Origin: Iocasia fonsfrigidae
Lineage (GTDB): Bacteria; Bacillota; Halanaerobiia; Halanaerobiales; DTU029
DNA: 64,000 nt
NCBI RefSeq assembly: GCF_017751145.1
Contig: NZ_CP046640.1
Coordinates: 1,530,137-1,594,136, forward strand
Direction: 5' to 3'
The first letter of the stretch is position 1, and every line of letters starts with the position of its first letter. The position numbers and the translations under genes were made by a program. A model generated the notes under the pieces. That model saw only the letters and a program-made list of their open reading frames with translations, searched no databases and was not told the origin of the DNA. Below, in pieces: positions 34,201 through 43,080 of this stretch.

Positions 34201-34419
34201 ATTTATAATAATGATTCTTTAAAACAAATTAGTTCTGGATTTTTCTCTATTATTAATGGAATTTCAAGTTTACGAAATGAATTAAGTGATGCCCATGGCA
34301 AATTAAAAAAGGGATATTATAAACCAGAATATAGGCATGCTATGTTAGCAGTAAATAGTTCCAAAACGACTTCTGAATTTCTTTATAGTAGTTGGGAGAA
34401 TAGGAATAAGAAAAATTAA
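34201..34419 (+). pseudogene. Abi_C-type abortive infection protein, C-terminal fragment
   Basis: Codons from 34201 read IYNNDSLKQISSGFFSIING then SLRNELSDAHGK and YRHAMLAVNSSKTTSEFLY, the pattern of the Abi_C domain (LRNxxxDAHG ... HAxLAVN). The N-terminal part is absent, replaced by a group II intron fragment; an in-frame ATG at 34183 lies in that intron sequence. The attC after it has core AGATAAC, so its original cassette start was probably GTTATCT, now lost. Confidence 0.7.
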
Positions 34420-34434
34420 AAGCAGCCGAACATC

Positions 34435-34545
34435 AGATAACAATATATTGCCGACTCCATTCCTGGCGTCATTCGTCCAAATCCATCAGACCAAGATAGG
34501 AGCTATCTAGGTCTGATGGACTTCGGCAATACGGTTACGTTAAAT
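34435..34545 (+). repeat. attC site (111 bp)
   Basis: Cores AGATAAC (34435-34441) and GTTAAAT (34539-34545). Arms TATTGCCG and CGGCAATA; middle stem CCATCAGACC and GGTCTGATGG; tip AAGATAGGAGCTATCT. Confidence 0.9.
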
Positions 34546-34683
34546 GAAATTGGTCGCAAAATACCGTGCATGCTTGGTATCGACTTGTGACAATTAACTG
34601 TTTAAGCGTTATTTTATGCATGTATTAGGTGAATATTTGATTAAATAATAAAATATTGGGAGTGATTTATATTAGCAAAGATT
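34540..34683 (+). other. Truncated cassette start
   Basis: The cassette opens TTAAATGAAATTGG and has GGGAGTG followed by a short frame, then runs into the end of the reversed recombinase fragment at 34684. No gene is recognisable. The next attC core (GTTCAAC) does not match GTTAAAT, so a deletion or insertion has merged two units. Confidence 0.4.
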
Positions 34684-35055
34684 TTAATAACCCTTGTGTT
34701 TAAGATTATTAACCCTATCAAAAATAGCCTGAATTTCTTTTTTGGAGAGGATAACAGGGAGTTTTTTCTGTTTTTTAACTTTGGGAATATACTTAATATC
34801 CCAGTGTTGATCAAGGGTTGACTCAAAAAAGAAGCGCAGAGCACTATATGCCTGATTAACATATCCTGTACTTAAATTTCTTACATCAATGGCATGAGCA
34901 AGAAATTCTCTGATATGATCTGAATTAAGAGAATCAGCATCAGAATCAAAGAAGTTCTCAAAATGTTCAATATGTCTGAGATAACAAACCTGGGTTCTAC
35001 TACTGAAATTTCTTAACTTCATGTCCTGAATCATTTTTTCTTTGAAAACTGTCAT
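34684..35055 (-). pseudogene. Tyrosine recombinase, N-terminal half only (IS91-associated type)
   Basis: About 123 residues from ATG (complement of 35053-35055) give MTVFKEKMIQDMKLRNFSSR, a SAM-like core-binding domain and the start of the catalytic domain (VILSKKEIQAIFDRVNNLKHKGY). No catalytic Arg, His or Tyr remains. It is the same protein type as the fragment at 4138-4263. GGAGATGTGG lies upstream. In both places its 5' flank leads into an attC through the shared GCAGTTTTGTTCAAC. Confidence 0.75.
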
Positions 35056-35171
35056 AAACCACATCTCCTTAAAATTTTTTATTCTATTTTACATAAAGAT
35101 GTGGTGAAATTAAATAGACTTATTTGAGGATTATATGTTATGCTAGGAAAAAGCCACTGTGTCAGCAGTTT

Positions 35172-35285
35172 TGTTCAACAAAATATTGCCGATTCCATTC
35201 CTGACGTCATTTCGTCCAAATCCATCAGACCAAGATAGGAGCTATCTAAGGTCTGATGGACTTCGGCAATACGGTTATGTTACAC
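35172..35285 (+). repeat. attC site (114 bp)
   Basis: Cores GTTCAAC (35172-35178) and GTTACAC (35279-35285). Arms TATTGCCG and CGGCAATA; middle stem CCATCAGACC and GGTCTGATGG. The unusual R'' core GTTCAAC is shared only with the site at 6109. Confidence 0.88.
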
Positions 35286-35327
35286 TCAATTTGCCTAGAA
35301 AATAAAAAATAAAGTTGGTGAGGATGT

Positions 35328-36173
35328 TTGTTAAAATTCCATTGGATATACCGTGATTTTATTAAAGCCAATAATATTTGTAATGACGAAAGTATGTGGG
35401 TAGATTCTATAATAAAAATATATTTTAAAGTACATTGGAAATTATTAAATGATATTCATTTTACTCCAAAAGGTTTTTCATCAAAGAAAGAAATATTGTC
35501 CAAGATTGATCAATTGGGAAAATGTTATTATAATAATTTACTTTTAGAACTAGAAAAAGCAGAAGAATTTGAGGATAAAATTATTGAGCTAGCTGAAAAT
35601 ATATTGAATAAATTTGGTGAAGTAGTTATAGATAAAGATATATATATTATTGTTGGTTTAGGAGTATCAAATATATATTCTATAGAGCATACCGGACAAG
35701 AAATAACTGTTATTTGTTTGGAATCTGTAAAAGATGATATAAGTAAAATTAGATTTTTATTATCACACGAATGTCATCATTGGCTAAGACAATCATTAAT
35801 GAAAAATAATATCTTTGAGTCTTGTATAGGGGAAAGATTAACGACAGAAGGATTAGCATCTTTATTTACTGCACAATTATACCCAGGGTTTAAAACGTCT
35901 GAATATTGTTACGTACCTCAAGAAACAGTTGAGTGGGTTGTGAAAAATAAAGTGGAGATAGCAGAAAAGATAGTTGATAATCTTAAATATAATGATTTAA
36001 GTAATCCACTATTTTCTCGTTATCCACATAAACAAATCAATAATAATATGCCGAAACGGTCAGGGTATGTATTTGGATTTCTTAAGGCAGAAGAATATTC
36101 AAAGCGATTAGGTGAAAATGCAGTGGAGCTTGTTGGGGTAAAATGGGAAAAGATGTTCAGTGCGAGTAGTTGA
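35328..36173 (+). CDS. Putative zinc metalloprotease (DUF2268-like)
   Basis: This 281-residue protein has the zinc motif HExxH as HECHH (residues 147-151, in FLLSHECHHWLRQ). GERLTTEGLASLF about 20 residues later supplies the likely third ligand Glu. This spacing and the HHW pattern resemble the DUF2268 predicted Zn-dependent proteases. No signal peptide or membrane helix is seen, so a cytoplasmic role is likely. The start is TTG 35328, preceded by GGTGAGGATG; no ATG fits. Single gene of its cassette. Confidence 0.7.
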   Translation: MLKFHWIYRDFIKANNICNDESMWVDSIIKIYFKVHWKLLNDIHFTPKGFSSKKEILSKIDQLGKCYYNNLLLELEKAEEFEDKIIELAENILNKFGEVVIDKDIYIIVGLGVSNIYSIEHTGQEITVICLESVKDDISKIRFLLSHECHHWLRQSLMKNNIFESCIGERLTTEGLASLFTAQLYPGFKTSEYCYVPQETVEWVVKNKVEIAEKIVDNLKYNDLSNPLFSRYPHKQINNNMPKRSGYVFGFLKAEEYSKRLGENAVELVGVKWEKMFSASS

Positions 36174-36189
36174 GAGCCCGGCAAACTGC

Positions 36190-36301
36190 GTCTAACAAAA
36201 TATTTTCGGTTCCGTTCCTTCGTTACTGCACCCAAATCCAGCAACCCAAGTTAAGAGCTAACTAAGGGTTGCTGGACTTCTGAAATACGGATACGTTAGC
36301 T
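36190..36301 (+). repeat. attC site (112 bp)
   Basis: Cores GTCTAAC (36190-36196) and GTTAGCT (36295-36301). Arms TATTTTCGG and CTGAAATA; middle stem CCAGCAACCC and GGGTTGCTGG. The left core differs by one base from the complement of GTTACAC. Confidence 0.88.
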
Positions 36302-36338
36302 GAAATACTTTACTAGCTGATTGGAGAAGGTTGAGATT

Positions 36339-37199
36339 ATGACAAATATGATTTATAAAGCAACTGCATTTACGGAAGATATTAACGGTGGCAATCCAGC
36401 TGGAGTTGTATTAAATGCAGATTCATTGAATGAAGAACAAATGCTAAATATAGCAAAAAAAATAGGTTACTCTGAGACCGCTTTTATAATGAAGTCTAGT
36501 AAGGCTGATTTTAGAATTAGATTTTTTACACCGGTTGATGAAGTAGATTTGTGTGGACATGCTATTGTTGCAACTTTTAATTTATTGAGGGATCTAAGCA
36601 TTATTAATATTGGCGATTATATACAAGAAACAAAGGCAGGAGTATTGAAGATTAAGATTCAAGAAAGATGTATTTACATGGAACAGAATACACCTGAGTA
36701 TTTTGAATTAATACATAAGGATGAAATTGAGAATTGCTTTAAAAGTAGTGTCAAGAATTATATAAGTGATATGCCAATACAAGTTGTATCAACAGGACTT
36801 AAAGATATTATTTTACCAGTTAAGGATTTAAAGACATTATTTTGTTTAAAACCCAATATTCAAAAGATAGAAGAAATTAGCAAAAAGTATAATGTAGTAG
36901 GAATTCATGCTTTCAGTTTAGATACCATAAATGGTTGCGAAGCACATACGAGAAATTTTGCACCAAGGTATGGAATAGATGAAGAATCAGCAACAGGAAC
37001 ATCAAACGGTGCACTGGCATGTTACTTGATGAACTATTTAAGGAATAAATTTAATGGTAACTTCACCATAGAGCAAGGATACAGTATGAAGAGACCTTCA
37101 AAGATTAAAGTTCAATTAAAATATGATGGTAATAAAATTAATGAGGTTTATGTTGGAGGAAGTGCTGTGATAATTTCAAGTAATAGGTATTTCCCGTAA
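36339..37199 (+). CDS. PhzF family isomerase/epimerase
   Basis: This protein of about 286 residues has the PhzF fold markers: TAFTEDINGGNPAGVV at the start, SETAFI with the catalytic Glu, DLCGHAIVATF (about residue 70) and the C-terminal ESATGTSNGAL. Members include PhzF and diaminopimelate-epimerase-like enzymes; the substrate here is unknown. ATG 36339 follows GGAGAAGG; an upstream TTG would overlap that site. Single gene of its cassette. Confidence 0.92.
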   Translation: MTNMIYKATAFTEDINGGNPAGVVLNADSLNEEQMLNIAKKIGYSETAFIMKSSKADFRIRFFTPVDEVDLCGHAIVATFNLLRDLSIINIGDYIQETKAGVLKIKIQERCIYMEQNTPEYFELIHKDEIENCFKSSVKNYISDMPIQVVSTGLKDIILPVKDLKTLFCLKPNIQKIEEISKKYNVVGIHAFSLDTINGCEAHTRNFAPRYGIDEESATGTSNGALACYLMNYLRNKFNGNFTIEQGYSMKRPSKIKVQLKYDGNKINEVYVGGSAVIISSNRYFP

Positions 37200-37207
37200 A
37201 GTACTTC

Positions 37208-37312
37208 AGCTAACATGGGGTTTAAGATTCCGCTGTTGCTCCATCCAAATTCATTTACCAAGCCAAGTCTGGCTAAGGTTCATGAACTTCTTAAACCCCA
37301 GGGACGTTATCT
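37208..37312 (+). repeat. attC site (105 bp), intron A2 directly after it
   Basis: Cores AGCTAAC (37208-37214) and GTTATCT (37306-37312). Arms GGGGTTTAAG and CTTAAACCCC; tip AGCCAAGTCTGGCT. Left core matches GTTAGCT. Confidence 0.9.
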
Positions 37313-37313
37313 G

Positions 37314-39214
37314 GTACGACTGAGCAATGGTATATAGTTTAGTAGGTGGAAATCCTACCTGATAAGATTAAGCCAAATCATCAGTAGCGAGTCTTGGAGT
37401 CAATAAAGTGATTTATTGATTTAAGTGTAGACAGTTAGGTAATAGGCCTGAAAGTGATTGAGCCTCGAAATCGTACAGTTGGGAAAGGCTGACAGTTTCA
37501 GATATCTGGAAAGCAACATTTTATGAGACATTAATGGCTAGTTTCTTAAAACCTCCCCGGGGTCTAAGAGCCAGGCATGTTATACAATGACTATATGATA
37601 ACTCAGGAGACCCTGCAATTCTTCTGAAAAGAAGTATAGCAAACAACTGATAAAAAGGAAGAATGCTGAAGGTTGCAGGGAGTCGGACAGTTTTCATAGT
37701 ATTGATGAAGCCGGGTAATGCCGGTGGAGAAAAGGAAAACTGCACGAAATCGTATTTGTTAAGGACACATTAACCACACACAGGGGTGGATAAATAATGT
37801 CAACAAAATTAGCAAAGATAGCAATAAAAGCAAAACAAAATCCAAAGACAGTATTCACTTCACTGTATCACTTACTGAATGAGGAATTACTGCTGTTATG
37901 TCATCAAGAATTGGAAGCTGGTAAGGCAACAGGTGTAGATGAAGTAACTAAAGCAGAATATGAGGAGAACTTAAAAGAGAATATAAGTGCTCTTGTGGAA
38001 AAATTAAAAACACACTCATATAGACCCCAGCCAGTAAGAAGGATATATATACCCAAAGGTAAAGGAAAAGGAAAAGGAAAAGTAAGACCTCTAGGGATAC
38101 CAGCATATGAAGACAAGCTAGTGCAGCTGGGATTAAAGAAGATACTGGAGCCGATATATGAAGCCATATTTCTGGACATATCATATGGATTTCGACCAGG
38201 ACTAAGTTGTCATGACGCCTTAAAGAAGCTAAACATAGTAATAGAAAAGCAGAAAATCAGCTATGTGGTAGATGCAGATATAAAGGGATTCTTTGACAAT
38301 GTAAATCATGAATGGTTAATGAAATTTATAGGAGTAAATATAGCAGATCCGAATATAAAAAGGCTGATAGTAAGGTTTCTCAAAGCTGGAATAATAGAAG
38401 ATGGGGAACTCACAGCAACTGAGCAGGGAACACCTCAGGGAGCAATAATATCTCCATTACTGGCAAATATATATCTTCATTATGTACTAGACCTATGGTT
38501 TATGGGGATAATTGGCAAACATTATCGTATCAACGGTGAAGCTGAGATAGTGCGATACGCTGACGATTATGTATGCTGCTTTCAATACAAAAGAGCAGCA
38601 GAGATATTCTTTCATGTACTAAAGAAAAGACTAGCAAAATTCGGTTTAGCACTGGCAGAAGATAAATCCAAGATAATAGAATTTGGTAGATTTGCAGCCA
38701 GTAACAGCAGACGATTAGGTAGAGGCAAACCGGAAACCTTTGACTTTCTAGGTTTTACTCACTACTGTAGTACAAGCAGAAAAGGTAGATTTAGGGTAAA
38801 ACGTAGGACGATGAAGAAAAAAATCAACGCCAAGATAGTAGAATTCACAAGATGGATAAAGCTAAGGAGGAATATGTTGACGACCAACGAAATAGTAGAT
38901 AAGGTTAAATCCAAGTTGAGGGGACATTATCAATATTATGGAATAACAGATAATAGTAAGTCTATAGATAATTTTAGACAGGCAATTATCAGAATACTAT
39001 TTAAATGGTTGAATAGAAGAAGTCAGAGGAAAAGCTTTATATGGGAGAAATTTAAGAAATATATAATTGATAAACACATACCAAAAGCAAGAATATGTGT
39101 AAATATATATGGATAGTTTTGATTTTATGTGAGATGGAGTGAGGAGCCGGATGCCCGAATTGGGCCCGTCCGGATCTGTGAGGGTTCGGCATCGTGAGGT
39201 GCCTTCTACTCGAC
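37314..39214 (+). mobile_element. Group II intron, lineage A, copy 2 (full length)
   Basis: 5' end GTACGAC, 3' end CTACTCGAC; length 1901 bp. Exon junction GTTATCTG|AAAT. The IEP and domain V (GAGCCGGATGCC) are intact, so this copy may be active. It differs from copies 3 and 4 at a few positions (for example Glu versus Lys in ALVEKLK). Confidence 0.88.
37797..39116 (+). CDS. ltrA: Group II intron reverse transcriptase/maturase (lineage A, intact)
   Basis: The 439-residue IEP has RPLGIPAYEDKLVQLGLKK, DADIKGFFDNVNHEW, GTPQGAIISPLLANIYL, catalytic RYADDYV, DFLGFTHYCS and a thumb/maturase end KWLNRRSQRKSFIWEKF. No endonuclease domain. The N-terminal third holds a Lys-Gly tract (KGKGKGKGK) from a GGAAAA repeat that varies between copies. 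ATG 37797 after GGGGTGG. Confidence 0.93.
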   Translation: MSTKLAKIAIKAKQNPKTVFTSLYHLLNEELLLLCHQELEAGKATGVDEVTKAEYEENLKENISALVEKLKTHSYRPQPVRRIYIPKGKGKGKGKVRPLGIPAYEDKLVQLGLKKILEPIYEAIFLDISYGFRPGLSCHDALKKLNIVIEKQKISYVVDADIKGFFDNVNHEWLMKFIGVNIADPNIKRLIVRFLKAGIIEDGELTATEQGTPQGAIISPLLANIYLHYVLDLWFMGIIGKHYRINGEAEIVRYADDYVCCFQYKRAAEIFFHVLKKRLAKFGLALAEDKSKIIEFGRFAASNSRRLGRGKPETFDFLGFTHYCSTSRKGRFRVKRRTMKKKINAKIVEFTRWIKLRRNMLTTNEIVDKVKSKLRGHYQYYGITDNSKSIDNFRQAIIRILFKWLNRRSQRKSFIWEKFKKYIIDKHIPKARICVNIYG

Positions 39215-39265
39215 AAATAGCAGCTTGTTTGTATTTTTTGAATGTTATTTGAGAGGGGGCTTGCT

Positions 39266-39571
39266 ATGATTAAAGATAAATACAAAGTTACCAAAGAAGA
39301 AAGTGAAAAAGTATTTATAAATTATTTTAAGGTAGAAAACGGAAATGAAATACTCAGCACTTTACCTAGTAAAGAGAAGAAAAAAGTTATTGTTTTAAAA
39401 TACATAATGAAAAATTTTGAAGCAAGTAAAAAATATGATTATAAGCAAATTAATCGAAAGTTAAAAGAGATTTATTCTGATTATGCTACTATTAGAAGAC
39501 ATTTAATTGATTATGGATTTATGGAAAGAACTAGAGACTGTAAATATTATTGGGTAAATGAGCGAATGTAA
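39266..39571 (+). CDS. DUF2087 domain protein
   Basis: This protein of about 101 residues has PSKEKKKVIVLKYIMKNFEA and YDYKQINRKLKEIYSDYATI then RRHLIDYGFMERT, the DUF2087 winged-helix-like pattern. Such proteins are often transcription regulators or partners of acetyltransferases. ATG 39266 follows GAGAGGGGG, better than the upstream ATG 39242. It shares a cassette with the gene at 39589, which begins 17 bp after its stop, so the two form an operon. Confidence 0.85.
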   Translation: MIKDKYKVTKEESEKVFINYFKVENGNEILSTLPSKEKKKVIVLKYIMKNFEASKKYDYKQINRKLKEIYSDYATIRRHLIDYGFMERTRDCKYYWVNERM

Positions 39572-39588
39572 ATATGAGGTGATATAAA

Positions 39589-40026
39589 TTGAGTTCAGGT
39601 TGGGAAGCTGATGATGTAATAAGTGTTATCGATAGTTTGAAGCAAAATTATGGAGAAGAAGCTTTAGAAATTGTTGAAAAAGCTTTATATAAATCTGCAT
39701 ATGATTATGGGAAAGAACTTAGAGAAAATGATTATCCTAATATTAACCCGAGTAATTATGTCAAACATTTTTTAGAAAATGACTCCGAGGAAATAGAAGT
39801 AATATTAGATTCTAAGAATAAGGCAATTATAAAAACAAATAAATGTATGATTGCTGATATTTTTCAGTCATTAGGAAGACCAGAAATAGGTTCTAGATTT
39901 AAGTGTAAACAAGATTTCGCTATAGCCAAGGGATATGATCAAAATATGGAACTTATTATTTCAAAATCTTTTATGCAAGAAGATGATTGCTGTATTCACG
40001 AATATGTAAAGAAAACCGATAAATAA
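39589..40026 (+). CDS. Small protein, possibly ATC-hydrolase-like
   Basis: This 145-residue protein with MSSGWEADDVISVIDSLKQN and YDYGKELREN near residue 44, and CMIADIFQSLGRPEIG later, resembles the L-2-amino-thiazoline-4-carboxylic acid hydrolase-like family by pattern. This is uncertain. The start is TTG 39589 after GAGGTG. It is the second gene of a two-gene cassette, following a DUF2087 protein. Confidence 0.5.
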   Translation: MSSGWEADDVISVIDSLKQNYGEEALEIVEKALYKSAYDYGKELRENDYPNINPSNYVKHFLENDSEEIEVILDSKNKAIIKTNKCMIADIFQSLGRPEIGSRFKCKQDFAIAKGYDQNMELIISKSFMQEDDCCIHEYVKKTDK

Positions 40027-40061
40027 ATTAAGGCATACAACGGGGGAGTTGCGGCTACATC

Positions 40062-40172
40062 AGATAACAAAATATTGCCGGTTCCATTCCTGACGTCATT
40101 TCACCCAAATTCATGAACCTAAGCCAAGTCTGGCTAAGGCTCATGAACTTCGGCAATACGGATACGTTATCT
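40062..40172 (+). repeat. attC site (111 bp), intron A3 directly after it
   Basis: Cores AGATAAC (40062-40068) and GTTATCT (40166-40172). Arms TATTGCCG and CGGCAATA; tip AGCCAAGTCTGGCT. Confidence 0.9.
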
Positions 40173-40173
40173 G

Positions 40174-42070
40174 GTACGACTGAGCAATGGTATATAGTTT
40201 AGTAGGTGGAAATCCTACCTGATAAGATTAAGCCAAATCATCAGTAGCGAGTCTTGGAGTCAATAAAGTGATTTATTGATTTAAGTGTAGACAGTTAGGT
40301 AATAGGCCTGAAAGTGATTGAGCCTCGAAATCGTACAGTTGGGAAAGGCTGACAGTTTCAGATATCTGGAAAGCAACATTTTATGAGACATTAATGGCTA
40401 GTTTCTTAAAACCTCCCCGGGGTCTAAGAGCCAGGCATGTTATACAATGACTATATGATAACTCAGGAGACCCTGCAATTCTTCTGAAAAGAAGTATAGC
40501 AAACAACTGATAAAAAGGATGCTGAAGGTTGCAGGGAGTCGGACAGTTTTCATAGTATTGATGAAGCCGGGTAATGCCGGTGGAGAAAAGGAAAACTGCA
40601 CGAAATCGTATTTGTTAAGGACACATTAACCACACACAGGGGTGGATAAATAATGTCAACAAAATTAGCAAAGATAGCAATAAAAGCAAAACAAAATCCA
40701 AAGACAGTATTCACTTCACTGTATCACTTACTGAATGAGGAATTACTGCTGTTATGTCATCAAGAATTGGAAGCTGGTAAGGCAACAGGTGTAGATGAAG
40801 TAACTAAAGCAGAATATGAGGAGAACTTAAAAGAGAATATAAGTGCTCTTGTGAAAAAATTAAAAACACACTCATATAGACCCCAGCCAGTAAGAAGGAT
40901 ATATATACCCAAAGGTAAAGGAAAAGGAAAAGGAAAAGTAAGACCTCTAGGGATACCAGCATATGAAGACAAGCTAGTGCAGCTGGGATTAAAGAAGATA
41001 CTGGAGCCGATATATGAAGCCATATTTCTGGACATATCATATGGATTTCGACCAGGACTAAGTTGTCATGACGCCTTAAAGAAGCTAAACATAGTAATAG
41101 AAAAGCAGAAAATTAGCTATGTGGTAGATGCAGATATAAAGGGATTCTTTGACAATGTAAATCATGAATGGTTAATGAAATTTATAGGAGTAAATATAGC
41201 AGATCCGAATATAAAAAGGTTGATAGTAAGGTTTCTCAAAGCTGGAATAATAGAAGATGGGGAACTCACAGTAACTGAGCAGGGAACACCTCAGGGAGCA
41301 ATAATATCTCCATTACTGGCAAATATATATCTTCATTATGTACTAGACCTATGGTTTATGGGGATAATTCGCAAACATTATCGTATCAACGGTGAAGCTG
41401 AGATAGTGCGATACGCTGACGATTATGTATGCTGCTTTCAATACAAAAGAGCAGCAGAGATATTCTTTCATGTACTAAAGAAAAGACTAGCAAAATTCGG
41501 TTTAGCACTGGCAGAAGATAAATCCAAGATAATAGAATTTGGTAGATTTGCAGCCAGTAACAGCAGACGATTAGGTAGAGGCAAACCGGAAACCTTTGAC
41601 TTTCTAGGTTTTACTCACTACTGTAGTACAAGCAGAAAAGGTAGATTTAGGGTAAAACGTAGGACGATGAAGAAAAAAATCAACGCCAAGATAGTAGAAT
41701 TCACAAGATGGATAAAGCTAAGGAGGAATATGTTGACGACCAACGAAATAGTAGATAAGGTTAAATCCAAGTTGAGAGGACATTATCAATATTATGGAAT
41801 AACAGATAATAGTAAGTCTATAGATAATTTTAGACAGGCAATTATCAGAATACAATTTAAATGGTTGAATAGAAGAAGTCAGAGGAAAAGCTTTATATGG
41901 GAGAAATTTAAGAAATATATAATTGATAAACACATACCAAAAGCAAGAATATGTGTAAATATATATGGATAGTTTTGATTTTATGTGAGATGGAGTGAGG
42001 AGCCGGATGCCCGAATTGGGCCCGTCCGGATCTGTGAGGGTTCGGCATCGTGAGGTGCCTTCTACTCGAC
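40174..42070 (+). mobile_element. Group II intron, lineage A, copy 3
   Basis: 5' end GTACGAC, 3' end CTACTCGAC; 1897 bp, 4 bp shorter than copy 2 in the RNA part near 40518. Exon junction GTTATCTG|ACAT. The IEP is complete. Confidence 0.88.
40653..41972 (+). CDS. ltrA: Group II intron reverse transcriptase/maturase (lineage A)
   Basis: This 439-residue IEP is almost identical to copy 2 with the same blocks (DADIKGFFDNVNH, RYADDYV, DFLGFTHY). Differences include Lys for Glu in ALVKKLK and Arg for Gly in MGIIRKHYR, both shared with copy 4, and its own Gln in IIRIQFKW. The frame is open throughout. Confidence 0.92.
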   Translation: MSTKLAKIAIKAKQNPKTVFTSLYHLLNEELLLLCHQELEAGKATGVDEVTKAEYEENLKENISALVKKLKTHSYRPQPVRRIYIPKGKGKGKGKVRPLGIPAYEDKLVQLGLKKILEPIYEAIFLDISYGFRPGLSCHDALKKLNIVIEKQKISYVVDADIKGFFDNVNHEWLMKFIGVNIADPNIKRLIVRFLKAGIIEDGELTVTEQGTPQGAIISPLLANIYLHYVLDLWFMGIIRKHYRINGEAEIVRYADDYVCCFQYKRAAEIFFHVLKKRLAKFGLALAEDKSKIIEFGRFAASNSRRLGRGKPETFDFLGFTHYCSTSRKGRFRVKRRTMKKKINAKIVEFTRWIKLRRNMLTTNEIVDKVKSKLRGHYQYYGITDNSKSIDNFRQAIIRIQFKWLNRRSQRKSFIWEKFKKYIIDKHIPKARICVNIYG

Positions 42071-42143
42071 ACATTTGCCCGAATGTTGATAATGACTGTT
42101 ACAAAAAAACAGAAAAACTTCCAGTTCATTTTATCCCAGAAGT

Positions 42144-42542
42144 TTAATCTGTTAATGGAGATGTATTATTTTCAAGCCAGGTCGCTAAATTTTTTTTTGA
42201 TAATCCACCTGATGATAATTGTATCATTATTTTGTAGGTTTCTTTTTCTGAAGCAATAATTTCAAAACCATTTCTTTGTAGGAAAACATCCATGGCTATA
42301 AGAGCAATTCTTTTATTCCCGTCTACGAATGGATGATTATTACATAAGTGATAGCCGTATGCTGCAGCCATTTTCATTAAGGTATCATGTAAATAGTTAC
42401 CTCCATAAGTTGCTTTAGGTTGTTCAAGTGCAGAGTCTAGTAACCTTTCATCACGGATACCGTAGGTGCCGCCATAGGTTTGAATAAGTTGATCATAGAA
42501 GTAGAGGATAAGTTTTTTTGGAATGAATATAATATTTTTCAT
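42144..42542 (-). CDS. doc: Doc-type toxin (Fic/Doc family)
   Basis: This 132-residue Doc protein has the motif HPFVDGNKR (residues about 71-79), where Doc kinases carry K in place of the Fic G. GIRDERLLDSALEQP is the typical N-terminal helix. Known Doc phosphorylates EF-Tu. It overlaps the upstream antitoxin by 4 bp. It is reversed relative to the array, so the module needs its own promoter (not identified). Confidence 0.9.
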   Translation of the reverse strand: MKNIIFIPKKLILYFYDQLIQTYGGTYGIRDERLLDSALEQPKATYGGNYLHDTLMKMAAAYGYHLCNNHPFVDGNKRIALIAMDVFLQRNGFEIIASEKETYKIMIQLSSGGLSKKNLATWLENNTSPLTD

Positions 42543-42763
42543 TTAGATAATTCCTTTAAAGTGTTTTTATATTTTTTATTGGTTTTGTCAAAAGCGTTAG
42601 CCCATTTTTTAAATTCTGGATTATATGGTGTTAGCGTGAACCCATCATTATTTTCGATTACATGTAAATTTTCGCCTTCTTTGAGATTATATTTTTCTAT
42701 AAGTTCTTTGGGAACCGTAAACCCGAAACTATTTCCAACTTTACGCAATTTAATATATTTCAT
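42539..42763 (-). CDS. AbrB/MazE-type antitoxin
   Basis: The 74-residue protein begins MKYIKLRKVGNSFGFTVPKE, the swapped-hairpin AbrB fold of MazE/VapB-like antitoxins, rather than a Phd fold. It precedes doc with a 4-bp overlap; the pair is a type II toxin-antitoxin module with a non-Phd antitoxin. GAGGTG is placed correctly upstream of its ATG. Confidence 0.85.
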   Translation of the reverse strand: MKYIKLRKVGNSFGFTVPKELIEKYNLKEGENLHVIENNDGFTLTPYNPEFKKWANAFDKTNKKYKNTLKELSK

Positions 42764-42862
42764 ATTTTATCACCTCATTTATATTATAACATTTGTATTA
42801 CATAGAATGCAAGAAGGAGATAAGAATTAAATGGCTAAATATAAAAGAAAAGGCAAACGATC

Positions 42863-43041
42863 AGATAACACAGTGTTTACGTTCGCCAAAAACCGGCGAC
42901 CCTACGGGACATTGGCTTTGTCATGACTTTTGCAATAGGGTTTAAGCGTAAGGATGAGCAAAAGTCCTGCCAATCCTTCTGTTAATTTATGAAAGCAAGG
43001 ATGCCAGGAATACCAACGTCGTAAACACAAAAACGTTATAC
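42863..43041 (+). repeat. Long attC site (179 bp)
   Basis: Cores AGATAAC (42863-42869) and GTTATAC (43035-43041). Arms GTGTTTACG and CGTAAACAC. The interior contains ACGGGACATTGGCTTTGTCA and AGCAAAAGTCCTGCCAATCC, similar to the long site at 29342. The left core matches GTTATCT. Confidence 0.88.
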
Positions 43042-43080
43042 GACATATGAGCAAGTGAAGATCAGATAAGGGGGGCAAAC

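Noticed and set aside
34183-34419. A complete 78-residue gene at 34183
   Set aside because: The first six codons are intron sequence, and the rest matches only the C-terminal end of Abi_C proteins, so it is a fusion of fragments.
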